64,000 nucleotides of DNA, taken from assembly GCA_963931925.1 (NCBI GenBank), contig OZ007570.1, positions 38,910,057 through 38,974,056 on the forward strand, in the 5' to 3' direction. A model generated the notes under the pieces. It saw nothing but the letters and a program-made list of their open reading frames with translations. It ran no database searches and was not told where the DNA came from. Of this stretch, positions 53,166 through 63,668 are shown piece by piece. Within the stretch, counting starts at the first letter, position 1. Every line of letters begins with the position of its first letter. The stretch is from Onchidella celtica. Its lineage: Eukaryota; Mollusca; Gastropoda; Systellommatophora; Onchidiidae. Made by a program: the position numbers and the translations under genes.

Positions 53166-54214
53166 TCTTACTATGCGATTTATTGTCTATGTCTGTGTTG
53201 TTTGTTCCTAAAGCGGGCCTTTGTAGAATTTGGTTTTGTTTGTTGCTGTTGTTGTCATTTTCATTTTATCATGGAACAGAATGACGTTCGTGAACAAGTT
53301 ATTCATCAGGTTTATGAGAGTTTCCCTTGAAGGTTTGAGGCCTTTGTTTAAGGAGGATCACAAGGCCATAGACTTTTACACCTGGCTTTCTCTTCTTGTT
53401 GTTTGTCTTTTCCCATGCTTCCTCTCAGTTGTTGTTTCTTTATTCTTCTTTCTTGCCTTTCTTCTGCGACGTCTTCTTCCATCTTCCTCTCTACCATCGT
53501 TTTTCTTCTTCTTCTTCCTCTTAGCCCTCAAAAGGTCTGATGGGTTTCTCTTGAATAGTAACTTTCCAATTTCCCTTTTAGTTATCACACACCAAAGTAA
53601 TTATGTCGGAAAAAAATTACAAATTGAATAATTATCCTGCGATACGCTTTCTATTTCGGTACAGTTATGCTCTGAAACAGTTGCTATTCTTGTAGAATCA
53701 AATCTTCGATTAGCTAACCCGATCATTGAACGAAGTATTTGCCCTGACCCACAACAAAGCGCCAGATTTGCCGCGGGCCGGATACAGACAACACGGACTG
53801 GCTTGACTGGGTTAATATTCAATCAATAAAACAAAACAGAGAATGAAAATGACATCTGTACTTTAAAGTCGTTTTTGAGCACAAGGGCAAGTCCTGAAAT
53901 ACCACTTTACTGTAGAAAGTGTAGGTTTACAAAGGTTATTGGAAAGTAAAAACAACAAAAACCCAGACTATTAGAAAAGCCAAATTTAGAAAGCAAAGAC
54001 GTTCAGGGCTTCTCAATTTGAATAGGAAATAGTTTGTCTTGTGGTGACCTGCATTATGTTTATTTCGACCGTGGCACGGAGGAAGATTGCATTACAATTA
54101 ATTTTATTATGGGTGAAAATGTGAGGGATGACAATGGTTTTCTACGTAGGCGATATCGCCTCATGGAGGGGGAGGGCCGATTTTGAGTCGGGGGGGGGGG
54201 GGGGGGATGGCGAC
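53166..54214. other. Unassigned spacer
   Basis: A plus frame at 53230-53631 (133 codons) becomes Phe/Leu/Ser-rich after residue 45 because of a CTT-rich tract; there is no recognised motif. A 17-G run at about 54190-54206 closes the stretch. Confidence 0.35.
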
Positions 54215-54515
<301 letters not shown>

Positions 54516-55500
54516 AAGATGGATGGACAGATGTCTCAGTTTGTAATGTTTTTTTTTTCTTTCTGCATTACGCTGTTCGTGATTTGTCTAGTGCCTGCCT
54601 AGTCACTGTTGTTCATTCTGAAAGTTTTCGCAAATTTTTTTTTTTTTTTTTTAACCCGCTCCTTTTGGATGGCGCCGCGAGGTTGATTAGTACTTTGCTG
54701 TTATCTGACAATCTATGGTAACTTAGTATTGTTATAATAAATGAACTTACCTTTCCTTATCAGGGTTATCTTTGGTTACCGGTATGGTAAATGGGTTGGT
54801 TTTTCATAACCTTGAAACTGGGTAGACAGAAACTGGTAGAAGGAGGGTGAGGAGGGAACGATGAATGTTAAATCCACGCATACACGAACTGATTAATATT
54901 AGTATCCTATGCTATGTCCCCGGCCCATACGGGTCACGGGGCGGAGCAACCCACAAGCCCGCACCAGAGTGGTGCCATCACTGTCAAATATTTTCTCGTC
55001 ACCATCTTTTATCACTAGCCAAAACACCGAATACTGCAAGAGGGCCTTTACTACGGTGACTCTGTTACTGTTATACCTTACACCTATTCGGAGTGGTTAA
55101 CTGAGTTAGTTGCTTGTATGTAGTAGGAGATGTGCTGGCCTTTAGCTTTCTTGTACTGATTTATGTTTTTATTGTCCCTCCCGAGTTATAGATGGTTCTC
55201 TGTCAGGGATCCCCCCCGACGGTCAGACCTCACTCAACGGGGCTGCTCAGGGAAACCCCCCCCCCCAACTAGGTCTCCCGGGACACTCCCTGGAGCAAAC
55301 GCTCTCCCCTCTCCAGGCCAGGCAACGACCACAAAGGTAGTGGCCTGCCCCGAAGGTGGGAAAGGGGACAGCTGACCATACGGGAGGGGGCCCATCCTAA
55401 GACCCCATCTTTTTGTGTGTTGCGTTTTTCCTGCGTGTTATCCCGGCTGTGTCCTACCTGTTGTTGCAAAGTTAGTTGTCACTGTTATCTGCCATGTCGC
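54516..55500. other. Unassigned region beside the Tx1-like LINE
   Basis: T-run at 54634-54653; GC-rich text with a C-run at about 55200-55400, open on both strands but without a motif. Part of it may be the LINE's 3' UTR; I could not fix that boundary. Confidence 0.3.
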
Positions 55501-55606
55501 GTTATCTAACCTCTTGCAGTGTGGATATAATTCGCGATGCGCCAGGATCTGAATAGGGCCTTATCTGCAGTGATTAGTATCTGTGGAATACATGTTCTTC
55601 CTTTCA

Positions 55607-58600
55607 TTATTCCCATAGATTTCTCAGAGCCAATACGCTATAAAATAATACCAAAATGTTACCATGCTTTCCGTATTTGTATTTTGATATTGTCAGTTTT
55701 GCCACCAGGATAACGTGGTTTAGAATTAAAAGATCAGCAGACTTCAGGCTGTCATGATAGGGGATGCCAAGAAGGCAAGTGGAGCTGGTTAGCTGGATCC
55801 GTTTACCTGTATTGCTGTTAATCAGGTTCTCTACCTCTGCCCAGACTTGCTTAACCATCTCACACTCATAGAAAAAATGTTCTATGAAATCGACCGCCTG
55901 ACAACTTTTACATTGATTTGTTTCGGATATTTTCATTTTTTGAAGAAGGATATTTGTTGGATATATATTGTGTAAAATTTTCCACTGAAGAGCTCTCAGT
56001 CTTGATTCTTTGGTCACCTTAAATGGTAGGTGCCAGTATTCAGTTGTTATTTCAATTTGGAATTTGCGCTGCCAAAACTGATTGGCTATTGATGGTTCAC
56101 TCTCTTGCAATAGAGATCTAAATGTTCTTTGGCCTAAGTTTCCGATTTCCATGTCTCTAAAAACCAGCTTGTTTATGCCACAATTGGCAATTAGAGTGAG
56201 AGGGCTTAAAGCATTGAACAAAATATTGTATTCAAGTAGTGAACTCGGAAAATTCCCATACCTGTTTAAAAAATCATGGTAACTTAATAATCTCCCAGTT
56301 TCTCCTTCCAGCATGTCTTTAATGAGTACTATGCCCTTATCTATGCAGCCTGGCAGCAGCAAGGTTCTTGCCTTGAATTTTACCTTATCACTGTTGAACA
56401 GAGGATCATCTTTTTTTGGAAGAACCGTTTCTTTAGACTCCCCTTTCCGCGTTAACCATGTTAGCAGAACCTTCTTCCAGAAGCAGCTATTGATACTATC
56501 CTGGCCTTGAAAGGATTTATGGTCAAGATTACTCCTAAAGGCCAGGAGCCCCCCTACATGTCTTAACGCGAACATGGGCAGTAATTTCCATTCCTCTTCC
56601 TTATCAGTACTGAGTTTTTCCACCCATTGCAATAAGTATGCCTCTTGCATCATGCAGATATCTATCATTTTAAGTCCACCCTTGTGGTACTGGTCGCACA
56701 TAATCTTCCTCTTTACCTTTTCGAAGGCTCTAGTATTTGAGAAGCGACGCTTCCAGATAAACCTAAAGAATATTCGGTTGATTTTTTCAAGAATTTTTAA
56801 AGGCAGTGATATACTTTGTATTATATGCTGTATCTGGGATACTCCAAAGGTTTTAATAACTTGAATTTTGCCTATAATTGATAGATCACGTCTAGACCAT
56901 GCCCCAACCATGTTCTCTATGTACTCTATTTTGCCTGTCCAGTTTTCCTCCAGGTCTTGGGCAGGCTTTTGAGAGCTGAAAAAAATACCTAGAATCTTTA
57001 TTTTTTCCACAAACGATATATCAAACTGAAGAGGTCCAAATACATTCTTTTTGCCCAAACACATTGCGTATGATTTGTTCTTGTTTAGTTCCAATCCTGA
57101 AAATAAAGAGAAAGATTTGATTTTAGAAAGAACTTCTCGAAAATCTATTAAATTCCGCAGGAACAGCGTTGTGTCATCAGCGTACTGCCTGATGATTGTT
57201 CTCGTCTGGGACTTAGGATACTTAATACCTTGTATGCTTTCGTCCTGCCTTATATTGAGTGCTAGGAGCTCAGCAGTCAGGATAAAGATCAGAGGTGAGA
57301 GAGGGCATCCTTGCTTCACGCCCCGTTCCAGTTTAAATTCCCTAGAAATATGTCCTCCATTCTTGACACTTATAATGGAACCTGTGGATATAATGTTCAT
57401 CCATTTTTTGAAATTTCCGCCAAAACCGAATATATTAAAGGCATTAACCATGCACTGCCTGGATAGAGAATCGAAGCCTTTACGGTAGTCTACAGATAGC
57501 AGAATGCTGTTACTGTTTTTCTCCTTTTCGTGTTCTATGAGGTCATCCAGCTCTCTCAGAAGGGAGAATATGTGTCTGCCTCGGATAAAACCCGTCTGGT
57601 TGTGATGTATCAAGAGGGGCATGACTTGCTTCAGCCTTAATGACAATGCCTTGGCTATCAACTTGTAATCTGTATTTGTTATGGTGATGGGTCTCCAGTT
57701 TTCTAGAAGGTCGCGTTTCAGTCCCTTTCCTTTGAACAGGAGAGAGATGATGCCTTTATACTGTGAAAAGGACAGCGTATTAGTTTCAAAGCTGTAATTT
57801 ATTGATTTGAATAGTAATTGACATATATCCTTCCAGAAGAACTTGTAGAACTCTACAGGCAGTCCATCTGATCCTGGACAGGAGCCGTTTTTTGTATGTT
57901 TAAGTGCCATTGCAATTTCAGACAGTGTTAGTGGCGAGTCACACATCTCTCTATCTCCGTCACTTAATGTTGGAACCTCTATGTTCTCAATGAACTTGTA
58001 TTGCTGATTGGTGATATCTTCAGATTTCTTCGTTTCTTTATAAAGATTTTCGTAGTAAGATATTATTTCTAATATTTCATCTTGGTCAGTGATAATTTGG
58101 CCTTCTGGAGAGCATATCTTGTGGATGGTGTTATTTATGCCTCTGGTCTTTTCTAACTGCAAAAAATACTTACTTGATTTTTCACCGTCTTCTATCCACT
58201 TGATTCTGGATCTGACTTGGGCCCCTCTAGCAGCTGCCATTATGTACACCTCTAATTCCTTTTTAACGGTAGAGATTTCTCTATGAAGTCTAAGATTAGT
58301 GGGATCTGAGATTAATTCTCGTTCTAATTCATTTAGTTTTGATATAAGATTCTTCTTTTTACGTGTGGATTTAGCGGCTTTTTCTTTGCCATAGGCCATA
58401 CTTACTTCACGAACCCTAACTTTCAGCATCTCCCAGAGCAGGTGAGGGTTCAATTCTGGGAAATTCTCTACGGTTTCTGCAATGGCACTTTTAATCAGAG
58501 AGACATAGACATTATCTCGTAATAAGGATACATTTAGTTTATAATAGCCCTTGCCATAAACAAACGAAGAAGAAGACAGTGTCGCCTTTACAGCTCGATG

Positions 58601-59323
58601 GTCACTGAAGCCAACACTTTGAATTTCACACCTTGTAAACAGCGATGTTAATCCTTCCCCAGCAAATACATAATCTAACCTTCTGGCGGAAGGAGGGCTG
58701 CTTCTGCTCCAGGTGTGCTCCTTCTTCCCGGGATGGTGTAATCGCCAGATGTCACTCAGGTTTAAGTCATTGATGCAACTTCTTAGATCTGCGATATTCT
58801 GGACGCTATGCGCGAGGCCTGAAATGATGTCTAATTTATTGCTCCAAACTGTATTGAGGTCCCCCATGATTATGACATTATCCATTGCACCCCCAATCTG
58901 TTCCTTTATAGTATTGTTTAAATCTCTCAGAAAAGGTCCCTTTTCATCATTTATACAGGGCGCATATACGTTAACGACATAGTACATCGAACTGTCTAAG
59001 ATTATTTTGGAGATAAGAGCTCTGTCGGTAGAGTGTACAAATTCAATATTCATTAAATCCAGGGATTTGGAGAATAGCGTGAGCAGGCCTTTACTGTGGG
59101 TGGTCCCGCTGCTATAATGTACTAATCCACCCCATTCCTTTATCATTTCTATATCATCTACAGATAGATAAGTCTCCTGTATTGCTATGACAGAGTTTCT
59201 GTCTTGTTTAAAAAACCTAAATAAACTGTTACGCTTCTTTTTATTTCTTAGTCCGCGAACGTTAAGGGTCATAAAATGTAAGTCAATGCTCAAACTCGTA
59301 CCGCTATTCCGTGCCGAAGCCAT
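55607..59323 (-). CDS. LINE ORF2: APE endonuclease + reverse transcriptase (1238 aa)
   Basis: Copying enzyme of the LINE. The endonuclease (about 15-250) shows LNVRGLR (20-26), IQETYL (48-53), MGDLNTVW (153-160), RLDYVF (215-220) and FSDHRA (239-244). A linker with basic coiled-coil text (about 300-390) leads to the reverse transcriptase (about 475-760): GSCPGSDGLPVEFY (480-493), NWRPITI (542-548), TGFIRGRHI (577-585), motif A VDYRKGFD (611-618), GVKQGCPLSPL (668-678) and YADD (714-717). The C-terminal part has IFFRFIWK-like and KGGLKMID blocks and ends in a C-x2-C...H-x4-C motif (CKSCQ...EHFFYEC, about 1150-1170), usual for L1/Tx1. Length is normal for the family. An in-frame TGA lies just before the ATG at 59323, so this start is well placed. 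All catalytic residues are present. Confidence 0.93.
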   Translation of the reverse strand: MASARNSGTSLSIDLHFMTLNVRGLRNKKKRNSLFRFFKQDRNSVIAIQETYLSVDDIEMIKEWGGLVHYSSGTTHSKGLLTLFSKSLDLMNIEFVHSTDRALISKIILDSSMYYVVNVYAPCINDEKGPFLRDLNNTIKEQIGGAMDNVIIMGDLNTVWSNKLDIISGLAHSVQNIADLRSCINDLNLSDIWRLHHPGKKEHTWSRSSPPSARRLDYVFAGEGLTSLFTRCEIQSVGFSDHRAVKATLSSSSFVYGKGYYKLNVSLLRDNVYVSLIKSAIAETVENFPELNPHLLWEMLKVRVREVSMAYGKEKAAKSTRKKKNLISKLNELERELISDPTNLRLHREISTVKKELEVYIMAAARGAQVRSRIKWIEDGEKSSKYFLQLEKTRGINNTIHKICSPEGQIITDQDEILEIISYYENLYKETKKSEDITNQQYKFIENIEVPTLSDGDREMCDSPLTLSEIAMALKHTKNGSCPGSDGLPVEFYKFFWKDICQLLFKSINYSFETNTLSFSQYKGIISLLFKGKGLKRDLLENWRPITITNTDYKLIAKALSLRLKQVMPLLIHHNQTGFIRGRHIFSLLRELDDLIEHEKEKNSNSILLSVDYRKGFDSLSRQCMVNAFNIFGFGGNFKKWMNIISTGSIISVKNGGHISREFKLERGVKQGCPLSPLIFILTAELLALNIRQDESIQGIKYPKSQTRTIIRQYADDTTLFLRNLIDFREVLSKIKSFSLFSGLELNKNKSYAMCLGKKNVFGPLQFDISFVEKIKILGIFFSSQKPAQDLEENWTGKIEYIENMVGAWSRRDLSIIGKIQVIKTFGVSQIQHIIQSISLPLKILEKINRIFFRFIWKRRFSNTRAFEKVKRKIMCDQYHKGGLKMIDICMMQEAYLLQWVEKLSTDKEEEWKLLPMFALRHVGGLLAFRSNLDHKSFQGQDSINSCFWKKVLLTWLTRKGESKETVLPKKDDPLFNSDKVKFKARTLLLPGCIDKGIVLIKDMLEGETGRLLSYHDFLNRYGNFPSSLLEYNILFNALSPLTLIANCGINKLVFRDMEIGNLGQRTFRSLLQESEPSIANQFWQRKFQIEITTEYWHLPFKVTKESRLRALQWKILHNIYPTNILLQKMKISETNQCKSCQAVDFIEHFFYECEMVKQVWAEVENLINSNTGKRIQLTSSTCLLGIPYHDSLKSADLLILNHVILVAKLTISKYKYGKHGNILVLFYSVLALRNLWE

Positions 59324-59395
59324 TATTCTATATCATAAATCCTTTTTCCAGGTCGGGGTCATAGTCCGTGTCTGTAGGATGATGGGAGAGAAGGC

Positions 59396-60406
59396 TTAAG
59401 TAGCTTGATCCACCTGTATGTTATCTTCGACAATGTCCAGCGTACTGTCCTCGTGTGACTTTGTGGTTCTGCTATGGTCAGTGGTATCGACTGGGTTGTC
59501 TTTTTTGGCCCGTCGGCTAGGGTTGGTGTCGCAGCCTGGAGAAGAGGCAGGGAGGGGGCGTTTCTGACTGGCTGATCGTGCTCGATCCAAGAAGGCGGCC
59601 ATTTTCATTCTCTCTGCGCTGCTTGCTCTTACTCTTGACCTCCCTCTCGCTGAGATACTCTTCTTAGATGATTTAATAGGGTCGTCTGCTTTTTCCTGGC
59701 CGTCATCTTGCAGTGGGGCCGTGACTTGGGACAATTGTACCACCGAAGCTTCACACTCCGAGTCTCCTTTTCTGTGGCCGGGCCGCTTGCAGACCAGACA
59801 CACTTCTTCGTTCTGGCAGGCGGCGGCTACGTGTCCTACCCTCAGGCATTTTTTGCATTGTACTTGTGAAAGGTCATTCGGCCTTTCTTTGTAGTACAGA
59901 GATGCTACAAAAGGACCCAACTGGAGCGTTTTTGGAATAGGGCTTTTTGGGAGATCAATAGTGATTATTCTTCTGCCACTTAGCCACTCTGTCATCTTAC
60001 CTTGTGGGTCCCTAATTTTTTCCATTATCACATTCGATCTTAGGCGCACCCCCAGCTTAATTAGATGTTTTTCCAAGCTGTCATTACTAAATGACAGGGG
60101 TACCCCACTTATAATGAGTCGGGTCGAAGGAATTTCTTCCCCATTGGATCCTAGTTGGACAAACGGATTTTGGCTTCGAGGATTCAAACACTTACCTCCT
60201 CTATTTAGCCCCTTGGACAATAGAGTTGTCCTGCTCTCGGTTGACCTAGGGTATATCCTCCACAGTCCCCCTATCCGCTGTGCTCCAATGATAGACAGAG
60301 GCCCACTACTTTTCTCAGCAACGAAGCAAATCTCGTATGGTGTGTAGGCTGAGTTTTTCTCCTCGGGCAGGTCTCTCGCCAACACGAAGACTGGGGGACA
60401 ACTCAT
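59396..60406 (-). CDS. LINE ORF1: CCHC zinc-knuckle RNA-binding protein (336 aa)
   Basis: Packaging protein of the LINE, expected to bind the element's RNA. I start it at the ATG at 60406 (MSCPPVFVL); the frame is open 11 codons further up but without an ATG. Residues 90-165 (TRLIISGVPLSFSNDSLEKH onward) look like an RRM-type fold. Two zinc knuckles follow: CKKCLRVGHVAAAC (184-197, C-x2-C-x4-H-x4-C) and CLVCKRPGHRKGDSEC (203-218, with six residues between His and Cys). The C-terminal third is basic, Ser/Arg-rich and acidic at the very end, and probably unstructured. The stop at 59396 is 72 bp before ORF2. Double-knuckle ORF1 proteins are known from Tx1-like elements, which supports the clade call. 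Confidence 0.88.
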   Translation of the reverse strand: MSCPPVFVLARDLPEEKNSAYTPYEICFVAEKSSGPLSIIGAQRIGGLWRIYPRSTESRTTLLSKGLNRGGKCLNPRSQNPFVQLGSNGEEIPSTRLIISGVPLSFSNDSLEKHLIKLGVRLRSNVIMEKIRDPQGKMTEWLSGRRIITIDLPKSPIPKTLQLGPFVASLYYKERPNDLSQVQCKKCLRVGHVAAACQNEEVCLVCKRPGHRKGDSECEASVVQLSQVTAPLQDDGQEKADDPIKSSKKSISARGRSRVRASSAERMKMAAFLDRARSASQKRPLPASSPGCDTNPSRRAKKDNPVDTTDHSRTTKSHEDSTLDIVEDNIQVDQAT

Positions 60407-60990
60407 TTTAATGCTCAACCGGAGCGTCCAAATGATCAATTACTCAGGATATTAAATGGAGAAGCGAAAGGAAACACACATACACACTTACACCAGAAAA
60501 CTAACTCGGAGCAAACCAGCCGCTGAAACAAAAGGCGCAGAAAAACAACAAACAGACACAGGGATAGAGATAGCGCACTGACACGAGCCCGCGATGATGA
60601 CAAGCTCACTAGAAAACAACACAAGAAGGCAAAATAGGACCAAAAAAAAGTGAAGGAAAAAACAAAACAGAGCAAGAAAGTAGAAATTCCACCCTAAAAG
60701 CGGCAGAATGGTACCTTTACTCACCCAGGATAGTACCACTGGAATCCTTACCTAGGGATGTACCTGTCCACCAAAAATGATCAGGGTAGGGTATAGAAAA
60801 CTCGAGATATTACAATAAACGAAGAGCCTTCGCTAACACACAGCCTACCGCACGCAGGCCACACCAGATCCTCGAATCTCTCTCTCACTATCTCACTTTC
60901 TCTTTCTTTCTCTCTCATCCTGATCCATAAAGAAACTTTCCCTTCCGAAGCATTCCATCCCCACCACACCCTTTAAAAAAAAATCAAAAA
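60407..60990 (-). other. Probable 5' UTR of the Tx1-like LINE
   Basis: T-rich on the minus strand with a GA/CT-rich stretch at about 60878-60925. Short minus frames here have no motif. The A-run at 60973-60990 may mark the boundary, but no target duplication supports it. Confidence 0.4.
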
Positions 60991-61613
60991 AATCATTATA
61001 CGTGACCAGCCAAAGTCCATGCTCTTTGTTTCTGGCGTTTTTGTGTTTTTTTTCCTTTTATGATTGATGTTCTCTCTGATTGGCTGGCAATTTTGTCGTA
61101 ATTGTTTGTAAGTTCGAGGGAAGAAAAACGAAAATCAATTAGAAACAGGACTTTGCAGGCCTGATTGTGTTCCGTTTTATGTCTTACGATTTTCAGTTCA
61201 GTCCAGCAATTATGTCAATGGTGGGTCAAGGATTTTAAAGGTTAACGTGAGCGTGGAGCAAGGAGAGGAGGCTGATCAAGGCTGCAGAACCCATTCATCC
61301 ACCTGTATCAGTTTCCTTCTGTATCTTATTGTTTTCTTCTTTTCATCACTAAACTGTGATTAGGGCCGGGGCCCCGTCAAATAAGTACACTTTGGGGAGG
61401 CGGGGGGGGGGAGAGAAGGGGGTTGGCCCCCAGTGCACTGACGCGCACATGGGGCATCGTAGGCTTGGGGGGGGGCGGTGAGGAGGGGGGAAGGGGTGTC
61501 AGAGTATATGAAAGCCAAGTAAAGGCCATGTAATTACACATAATTATGTGTACTTAAATTTGAATTATAAATCTTGGATGTGCCTTCATTGACAATGAAT
61601 TAATAAATGTGAC
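60991..61613. other. Unassigned spacer
   Basis: G-rich runs at 61393-61420 and 61467-61500. Nothing else recognised. Confidence 0.35.
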
Positions 61614-61916
61614 GTGAGGGGATCTGATGAAATCGGGCTTCGGGCGAAAGACCAAAATGAAACAGCAAATAGTTGGAGTAAACTGCCATTTACAATTTCA
61701 TAATGTCAAAACCATATGATGGACATTAAACCGTTTAATGGGAGTTCGCTGCTCTCACAGCGCAGAAAGAAGGGAGAGGGGGGTCGAGAGAGAGTGCAGA
61801 ATCGATCTGCTATAGACAGAGTGTGTAAGTTATGCAAGACTTAGTGTCACTTCTTTTAGCCTCAGGATCTTCAACAAAATTAAGTCATTAACCCGATTTC
61901 ATCGTGCCATCAATTT
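61614..61916. mobile_element. Possible diverged MITE-B relative
   Basis: The left end gtgaggggatctgatgaaat plus cgggctt matches the MITE-B terminal repeat; a weak inverse (acccgatttcatcgtgcc) appears at about 61890-61907. The interior does not match the family. Confidence 0.35.
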
Positions 61917-62254
61917 CAAGACTTAAAACGTTCATGTTCTGGCACTGGTGAACTCCTAAAATAAAAAAAAATTCTGATGTAAAAAACAACAACAACAACA
62001 ACAACAAAACAACAGCTAAAGATAGTTAAAAATACTTTTATGGAAAGAGAATGCACGAACGAACGAGCCACAGTGGCATTTCTATGGCGAAACCAGAAGA
62101 TTGATGTGTTTGCTTTTAAGCGTCCTTGTTTATGAGGAGAATATAGCCGCTTTGCGGGTACATCAAACATTTAAGTAGCCTTTCTATCGGCGAGCAAAGA
62201 TTACTGAAAAGCATTAATTTGTCTTTAATGATTTGCTAATGGGCTAGGAGTTAA

Positions 62255-62410
62255 GTTTAGCCGTGGCAGCATAGTTATTGCATTTCCGTCAGTTCGCGAT
62301 ATCGCAGTTTTAACCCGTTGTCTACTGACGCTGTGGGAGCTGGCTTTTCTCAAATGCTATTTATAATAAATATGAAGATCCACTTATTTCAATTACTCTA
62401 GATGGAAAAT
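62255..62410 (+). mobile_element. Possible third tRNA-derived SINE relic
   Basis: gccgtggcagcatagttatt resembles a tRNA 5' end with an A-box, and gcagttttaacccg about 45 bp later resembles a worn B-box. The following text is AT-rich. No second copy in the window. Confidence 0.35.
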
Positions 62411-62707
62411 ACGAATTTAAATCAGTATTATGTATCCGTATTGAAGAGCTGGTAGTGGAGAACCAAAGTCTGCAACTGGTAGGGTAGTAGAGAGTTGACA
62501 GCAGTCCTGTTGCAGTATTGAAAGGGTTGAAGGTGGCTATCGTTAGGGGAGCGTAGTACTTTACACTGAAAGCTATAGCTGAGCAGTGAACACACCTCTG
62601 TATTTTCTCTATTTGGCTTTGTAGTTTGACAACGGTTCCCCAGCAACAGTGTCCAGGAGTGGATTAAGTACCGGTACCTACGAGAAGCCCAGTCACGGCA
62701 TGCAGTA

Positions 62708-62770
62708 TAAAATGTTTAACGTAGAAATTCCCCAGTTGTTCACAAAATGGAACAAGAACTAAGGTCGCGA
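62708..62770 (+). mobile_element. MITE-G end fragment
   Basis: aatgtttaacgtagaaattc, cagttgtt and aacaagaactaaggtcgcga match the right end of MITE-G. The rest is missing. Confidence 0.6.
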
Positions 62771-62842
62771 CATGACGAGATTTGATGTTGTTGTTGTTGT
62801 TGTAAACTCAAATCCATACTAGAGCTAATAAGGACAATGAAG

Positions 62843-62920
62843 ATTTCATAAGATAAGATACGATTAGATAAGAATTTCATTAATCTCTCTATCAGACATA
62901 CTATTTCAGCCTTTTGAAGG
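62843..62920 (-). mobile_element. LINE/SINE tail with (TTATC)n end, fragment
   Basis: On the minus strand the text ends aaattcttatctaatcgtat and cttatctt, like the other (TTATC)n tails. Confidence 0.4.
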
Positions 62921-63106
62921 TTGCGACCGACAGGATTTCATTTCATTCATACAGGCTCTTAAATCTGTCAAAACAGTTCTAGAAAAGAAGAGATTAGAAT
63001 CGATTTACACATCTATTTTGGACAAGACCTCTAGTTACGTGTAAACCTAAGCTATAACATTGTTGTAATGAGCACATACATTATACATCTGCTTGTAGCT
63101 AGTTTG

Positions 63107-63195
63107 AGTTTGAGGTATAACGATAACGGCCACTTAGCTCCTTTCATGGTTTTTCCATTATCTTTCATTGGACTCGTTTTCAGCCCTCAGATTCC
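63107..63195 (-). mobile_element. Tail F fragment, reverse and worn
   Basis: gtttgagtttgaggt, then acgataacggccacttagct and cctttcatggtttttcca are a diverged reverse complement of tail F. Confidence 0.5.
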
Positions 63196-63480
63196 TATAA
63201 ATAAGATCAAATAAAAGTGAAGTTAAAAATCTAACGGGAAAAAAGGTCCGCACTGTAAAGTGTGTCAATATGAACTTTGTAAAAAAGGGTAAACACCTGT
63301 TAAATCAACTTGTAAGCAAAGAAATCATTTAATTTTTCAAAGCTATACTGCCAGAGTTAGTGAAATCAGCCGTTCAGAAAGGTATACTTTATTGAGGTTC
63401 CCAACTTAGTCTTAGACTCAAAATACCCAACATTTATAAGGTTACCATTTCCAGCTCAAAATCCCATAACAGAGCACAGT

Positions 63481-63668
63481 TTAGGGCAAAGCCGCAGCCC
63501 CACAGTCACTGTGGTGGCTCACCATCTAATTAATATGCATTACACAATAACACTACTAACTGCCCACACTGTCGCATTGTGAGCAGTGTTTTAGTGTGAT
63601 GCATTAATGATTAGGTGGTGAGCGGCCAATGTGGGGCCTGAGCCAGCCTTGGTCTGGCTTACCGCCTA
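63481..63668. mobile_element. Fold-back MITE-D copy, left arm shortened
   Basis: The right arm (agtgttttagtgtgatgcat, ccttggtctggcttaccg) matches the copy at 31078; the left arm keeps gtggtggctcaccatctaat and cattacacaataacactact but its outer part is worn. Confidence 0.75.

Larger units (their letters stand above)
55607..60990 (-). mobile_element. Tx1/L1-like LINE, both ORFs intact
   Basis: Minus-strand element with ORF1 (nucleic-acid-binding, two CCHC knuckles) and ORF2 (EN-RT with a C-terminal Cys-His motif), 72 bp apart. This layout and the ORF2 text are typical of the Tx1 branch of the L1 group. The upstream limit is set loosely at 60990, covering a likely 5' UTR from 60407; the downstream limit here is only the ORF2 stop. 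I found no target duplication. Neither ORF has an internal stop, so the copy is young or active. Confidence 0.85.

Noticed and set aside
53230-53631. 133-aa frame with an apparent membrane segment
   Set aside because: The hydrophobic part is coded by a CTT/TTC-rich tract; low complexity explains it.
59396-60439. ORF1 start at 60439
   Set aside because: That codon is TTG; the first ATG of the frame is at 60406.
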